From Colimorpha_A sp964630635 (GTDB lineage: Bacteria; Bacillota; Clostridia; Oscillospirales; CAG-272): a stretch of DNA of 7,917 nt. Both the position numbers and the translations under genes were made by a program. Positions within the stretch are counted from its first letter, which is position 1. Each line of letters starts with the position of its first letter. The DNA is taken from assembly GCA_964630635.1 (NCBI GenBank), contig CAZVVM010000085.1:1-7917 (forward strand). Direction: 5' to 3'. Shown here in pieces: positions 5,718 through 7,917 of this stretch. The notes under the pieces are model-generated. The model saw only the letters and a list, made by a program, of their open reading frames with translations, made no database searches and was not told the DNA's origin.

Positions 5718-6635
5718 ATGTGGCTTAAAGATCTATTTAAAAGTAAAAAGAAAAGAACAGAGCGTCAAAGCGTGATTTCCGTTCCCGTCGGGCGAATTTT
5801 GCCAAATCCCGCGCAGACACGCAAAAGCTTTCCCGACCTTAACCGACTGACCGAAAGCATACGCCGATACGGAATAATCGAGCCGCTGACCGTCCGCCCC
5901 GTTCCGAACGCAACTCCGCCGGGATCGAGAAAAAAGAGTAACGAGCCCGTTTACGAGCTGGTTTCGGGCGAACGCCGTCTGAAAGCGGCGAAGATAGCGG
6001 GCATCGGTGAGGTTCCGTGTGTCGTCTTATCTCTTGACGACCGAAACGCCGCCGAGATGAGTGCCGCGGCAAACAGCAACCGCGTTCCGCTGACCTTCTT
6101 TGAGGAAGCAACTGCGATGGCGGCATTTCTCGACGTTTACGGTCTGACGCAAGATGACACCGCCGCGGTATTCGGCATACCGAAATCGGCTCTGTCAAGC
6201 AAGCTGCGGCTGCTGCGCTTAACGGGCGCCGAAAAGCTGATAATCACAGGCGGCGGTCTGACCGAGCGCCATGCAAGAGCCGTCATCAAGATAGGCGACC
6301 CCGAAAAGCGGTTGGGCGTAATTCAGGAAGCCGTCCGCCTCGGGCTTTCGGTTTCCGAGACAGAGGAGCTTGTTGACCGCGTGCTTTGTCCCGCCGACGA
6401 AAAATCGAAGAAGCGCCGCGCGGCGATAAAGGACCCGCGCGTTGTCTACAACACGATAGACAAGGCAATCGAAAGCATCGAGAACGCGGGAGTTTTGGTG
6501 GAAAAGGAAAGGCGCGAGAAGGACGATACCGTCGAGCTTCTTTTCAGGATAAAAAAGCCGTCACGCAATTTTCCCTCGAAATTCCCCGAATTTTCCCCTG
6601 CGGAAGAGATCATTACTCAAACGAAGGCGGTATAA
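5718..6635 (+). CDS. noc: ParB-family protein, Noc-like (nucleoid occlusion)
   Basis: This 305-residue ParB/Spo0J/Noc-family DNA-binding protein is a CTP-dependent clamp in known relatives. ATG 5718 has AAGGGGG 7 bases upstream. Residues 1-13 (MWLKDLFKSKKKR) form a short amphipathic, basic segment like the membrane-targeting helix of Noc. The ParB N-domain follows, with PAQTRKSF (31-38), GIIEPLTVR (52-60), the CTP-binding GERRLKA (84-90) and NSNRVPLTFFEEA (119-131). The helix-turn-helix is LTQDDTAAVFGIPKSALSSK (143-162). Aligned by eye, K162 and R184 (in LTERHARA) correspond to the Noc-specific Lys179 and Arg201 in Caulobacter ParB numbering. The 61-77 loop is a small insertion compared with its neighbour ParB. 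The gene precedes parS sites and parA-parB, a common Firmicutes order, though rsmG is not seen upstream. A second chromosomal ParB is the alternative. Confidence 0.8.
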   Translation: MWLKDLFKSKKKRTERQSVISVPVGRILPNPAQTRKSFPDLNRLTESIRRYGIIEPLTVRPVPNATPPGSRKKSNEPVYELVSGERRLKAAKIAGIGEVPCVVLSLDDRNAAEMSAAANSNRVPLTFFEEATAMAAFLDVYGLTQDDTAAVFGIPKSALSSKLRLLRLTGAEKLIITGGGLTERHARAVIKIGDPEKRLGVIQEAVRLGLSVSETEELVDRVLCPADEKSKKRRAAIKDPRVVYNTIDKAIESIENAGVLVEKERREKDDTVELLFRIKKPSRNFPSKFPEFSPAEEIITQTKAV

Positions 6636-6640
6636 GAAAA

Positions 6641-6656
6641 TGTTTCACGTGAAACA
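6641..6656. promoter_or_regulatory. parS: parS site 1
   Basis: TGTTTCACGTGAAACA is a perfect 16-base palindrome and an exact match to the ParB/Spo0J binding-site consensus. It starts 6 bases past the noc-like stop codon. Confidence 0.96.
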
Positions 6657-6690
6657 CTCCGTTTTGCGTGAAGCTTTTTCTTTTTCTCAA

Positions 6691-6706
6691 TGTTTCACGT
6701 GAAACA
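6691..6706. promoter_or_regulatory. parS: parS site 2
   Basis: An identical perfect parS palindrome, centred 50 bases after site 1. It shares the downstream flank TTTCG with site 3. Confidence 0.96.
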
Positions 6707-6730
6707 TTTCGGGATATGACGTACAGCTTT

Positions 6731-6746
6731 TGTTTCACGTGAAACA
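6731..6746. promoter_or_regulatory. parS: parS site 3
   Basis: A third identical perfect parS palindrome, centred 40 bases after site 2 and ending 47 bases before the -35 box of the parA promoter. ParB loaded here could both seed partition complexes and affect parAB transcription. Confidence 0.96.
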
Positions 6747-6793
6747 TTTCGTCCCCTCTTTTTCCCTAATTTTTCCCACTTATGCTATTACTA

Positions 6794-6822
6794 TTGACAT
6801 TTTGACGCAAAAGATATATAAT
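6794..6822 (+). promoter_or_regulatory. Consensus promoter of parA-parB
   Basis: TTGACA (6794-6799), a 17-base spacer and TATAAT (6817-6822) match the sigma-A consensus perfectly. The transcript would start near 6829, giving a leader of about 30 bases with AGGAGA before the parA start. The parS cluster lies directly upstream. Confidence 0.92.
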
Positions 6823-6858
6823 AAATACACCTTTTAACGAAAAAACAGGAGATTTCTT

Positions 6859-7620
6859 GTGGGAAAAACAATAGTTTTCGCCAACCAGAAGGGCGGCGTC
6901 GGAAAAACCACCTCCGCAGTCAACGTAGCGGCGGCGATGGGCGCGAAGGGCAAGAAGGTGCTTCTCGTCGACCTTGACCCGCAGGGCAACACGTCGAGCG
7001 GCGTCGGTATCAATAAAAAGAATATGAAGCTTTCGAGCTACGACGTAGTCATCGGAAGAAGCACGGCTGAAAGCTGTGTAGTTGCGACGGAATTCCCAAA
7101 TCTTTCGGTCATTCCCTCGAATATTTCACTCGCAGGCGCGGAATTTGAGCTTGTAACGACCGAAAAACGTGAATACCGTCTCAAAAACGCGCTTACACTC
7201 ATAAAAGACGAGTACGATTACATAATTATCGACTGTCCGCCGTCACTCGGTATTCTGACGGTCAACTCTCTCGTTGCGTCCGATGCGGTCATCGTTCCGA
7301 TGCAGTGCGAATATTACTCTATCGAGGGCCTTTCACAGCTTCTTTCGACGATACGCTCGGTCAAGCGCCTTTATAACCCGTCGCTTGAGCTTCTCGGAAT
7401 ACTCATTACGATGTATAACGGACGGCTTAATCTTTCAAGCCAGGTTATGTTTGAGCTTAAAAAGTACTACGCGTCGAAGCTGTTCAAGACCACGATACTG
7501 CGTAACGTAAGGTTAAGCGAGGCACCCGGATACGGAATGCCGATAATCTATTACGATAAGCATTGTAAGGGCACCGAAGCGTACTACGCGGTAACGGATG
7601 AGATACTTGAGAGAATATAA
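6859..7620 (+). CDS. parA: Chromosome-partitioning ATPase ParA (Soj)
   Basis: This 253-residue protein is a deviant Walker-type ATPase that binds nucleoid DNA as an ATP dimer and, together with ParB-parS, drives origin segregation; in Bacillus it also controls DnaA. Motifs seen: the deviant Walker A KGGVGKTT (11-18) with both signature lysines K11 and K16; A' LLVDLDPQGN (35-44) with D38/D40; Walker B YIIIDCPPSLG (121-131); and VPMQCEYYSIEGL (146-158). The length is typical. The GTG at 6859 is chosen because AGGAGA (6847-6852) is 6 bases upstream and the N-terminus starts directly with the first strand. It lacks the N-terminal extension of plasmid ParA/SopA types, which fits a chromosomal Soj. 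parB starts 13 bases downstream. Confidence 0.95.
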   Translation: MGKTIVFANQKGGVGKTTSAVNVAAAMGAKGKKVLLVDLDPQGNTSSGVGINKKNMKLSSYDVVIGRSTAESCVVATEFPNLSVIPSNISLAGAEFELVTTEKREYRLKNALTLIKDEYDYIIIDCPPSLGILTVNSLVASDAVIVPMQCEYYSIEGLSQLLSTIRSVKRLYNPSLELLGILITMYNGRLNLSSQVMFELKKYYASKLFKTTILRNVRLSEAPGYGMPIIYYDKHCKGTEAYYAVTDEILERI

Positions 7621-7633
7621 GAAAGGAAAAACC

Positions 7634-7917
7634 ATGGCAAAACCGAAGAACACAGGACTCGGGCGCGGCATCGAAGCCATTTTCCTCGATAACTCGGCAG
7701 AGGAAAACGGCGGCGTAACGATGATGCGTTTGAGCGAAATAGAGCCGAACCCCGATCAGCCGAGAAGGGATTTCGACCCCGAAGCGCTTGCTCAACTCGC
7801 AGAATCAATAGCAACGCACGGACTTATCCAGCCGATAATCGTAAGAAGCACGGGAAGCGGCGAGTTTTACGAGATAATCGCAGGCGAACGCCGTTGGAGA
7901 GCGTCGAAAATGGCGGG
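7634..7917 (+). CDS. parB: Chromosome-partitioning protein ParB (Spo0J), 5' part only
   Basis: Only the first 94 codons are in the window; the gene runs off the right edge. ATG 7634 is preceded by GAAAGGAA with a 5-base gap. The N-terminus GLGRGIEAIF (8-17) matches the conserved ParA-stimulating segment of chromosomal ParB (LGxG/RGxxAL type). NPDQPRRDFD (39-48), GLIQPIIVR (63-71) and GERRWRA (84-90) belong to the CTP-binding ParB N-domain. The DNA-binding helix-turn-helix and the dimerisation domain lie beyond the window. This is the likely cognate binder of the three parS sites and the second ParB-family gene here. Unlike the first, it lacks the basic amphipathic start. Confidence 0.94.
   Translation, partial: MAKPKNTGLGRGIEAIFLDNSAEENGGVTMMRLSEIEPNPDQPRRDFDPEALAQLAESIATHGLIQPIIVRSTGSGEFYEIIAGERRWRASKMA

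Noticed and set aside
6579..6593. AAATTC-CCC-GAATTT inverted repeat as a possible Noc binding site
   Set aside because: It lies in the coding end of the noc-like gene and does not match the ATTTCCCGGGAAAT consensus closely.

Overview
The window looks like a stretch of a low-to-medium GC Firmicutes (Clostridia) chromosome close to the replication origin. The evidence is the sigma-A-type promoters with consensus -35/-10 boxes, the AGGAG-type ribosome binding sites, a noc-parA-parB chromosome-segregation locus with three perfect parS sites, and what appears to be the front of an rRNA operon leaving the window on the left. No taxon-specific marker is present, so a narrower placement is not possible from these bases.

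Left edge (1-250): there is no protein gene here. On the minus strand there are two textbook tandem promoters (TTGACA-17-TATAAT and TTGACA-17-TATACT) with A/T tracts upstream of their -35 boxes. They are followed by a leader containing CTTGAAAATTGAACA, which resembles Firmicutes pre-16S leaders. A 16S rRNA gene is therefore predicted just beyond base 1. Divergent from it, a promoter at 333-361 drives a plus-strand pair: a class I methyltransferase with LHACD and CC-x-H motifs (393-1598) and a metal-dependent amidohydrolase (1609-2409), ending at a clear intrinsic terminator.

Middle (2440-5717): two intergenic stretches (2440-2736 and 3874-4166) hold palindromic, MITE/REP-like repeat sequence. 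Between them, on the minus strand, is a dihydroorotase-like protein that has lost nearly all metal and catalytic residues, so it is probably a pseudoenzyme. Further right, also on the minus strand, a consensus promoter drives an acyl-ACP thioesterase gene. Its stop codon directly abuts the start of an orphan OmpR/PhoB-type winged-helix regulator whose N-terminal half lacks a recognisable phosphoacceptor.

Right end (5718-7917): a Noc-like ParB paralogue, an intergenic region with three identical 16-bp parS palindromes and a perfect-consensus promoter, parA/soj, and the first 94 codons of parB/spo0J, cut by the window edge. ParB loaded at these parS sites and the ParA ATPase should act together in origin segregation. 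The first ParB-family protein has an amphipathic, basic N-terminus and Noc-like DNA-recognition residues, suggesting a membrane-associated division-site (nucleoid occlusion) role. The rRNA promoters fire leftwards and the par genes are read rightwards. If both follow the usual co-orientation with replication, the origin lies near or within this interval, but no dnaA or DnaA-box cluster is visible.

No known defence system, CRISPR array, tRNA, integrase or transposase gene was found. The least ordinary items are the degenerate dihydroorotase, the thioesterase-regulator pair and the palindromic repeat elements.
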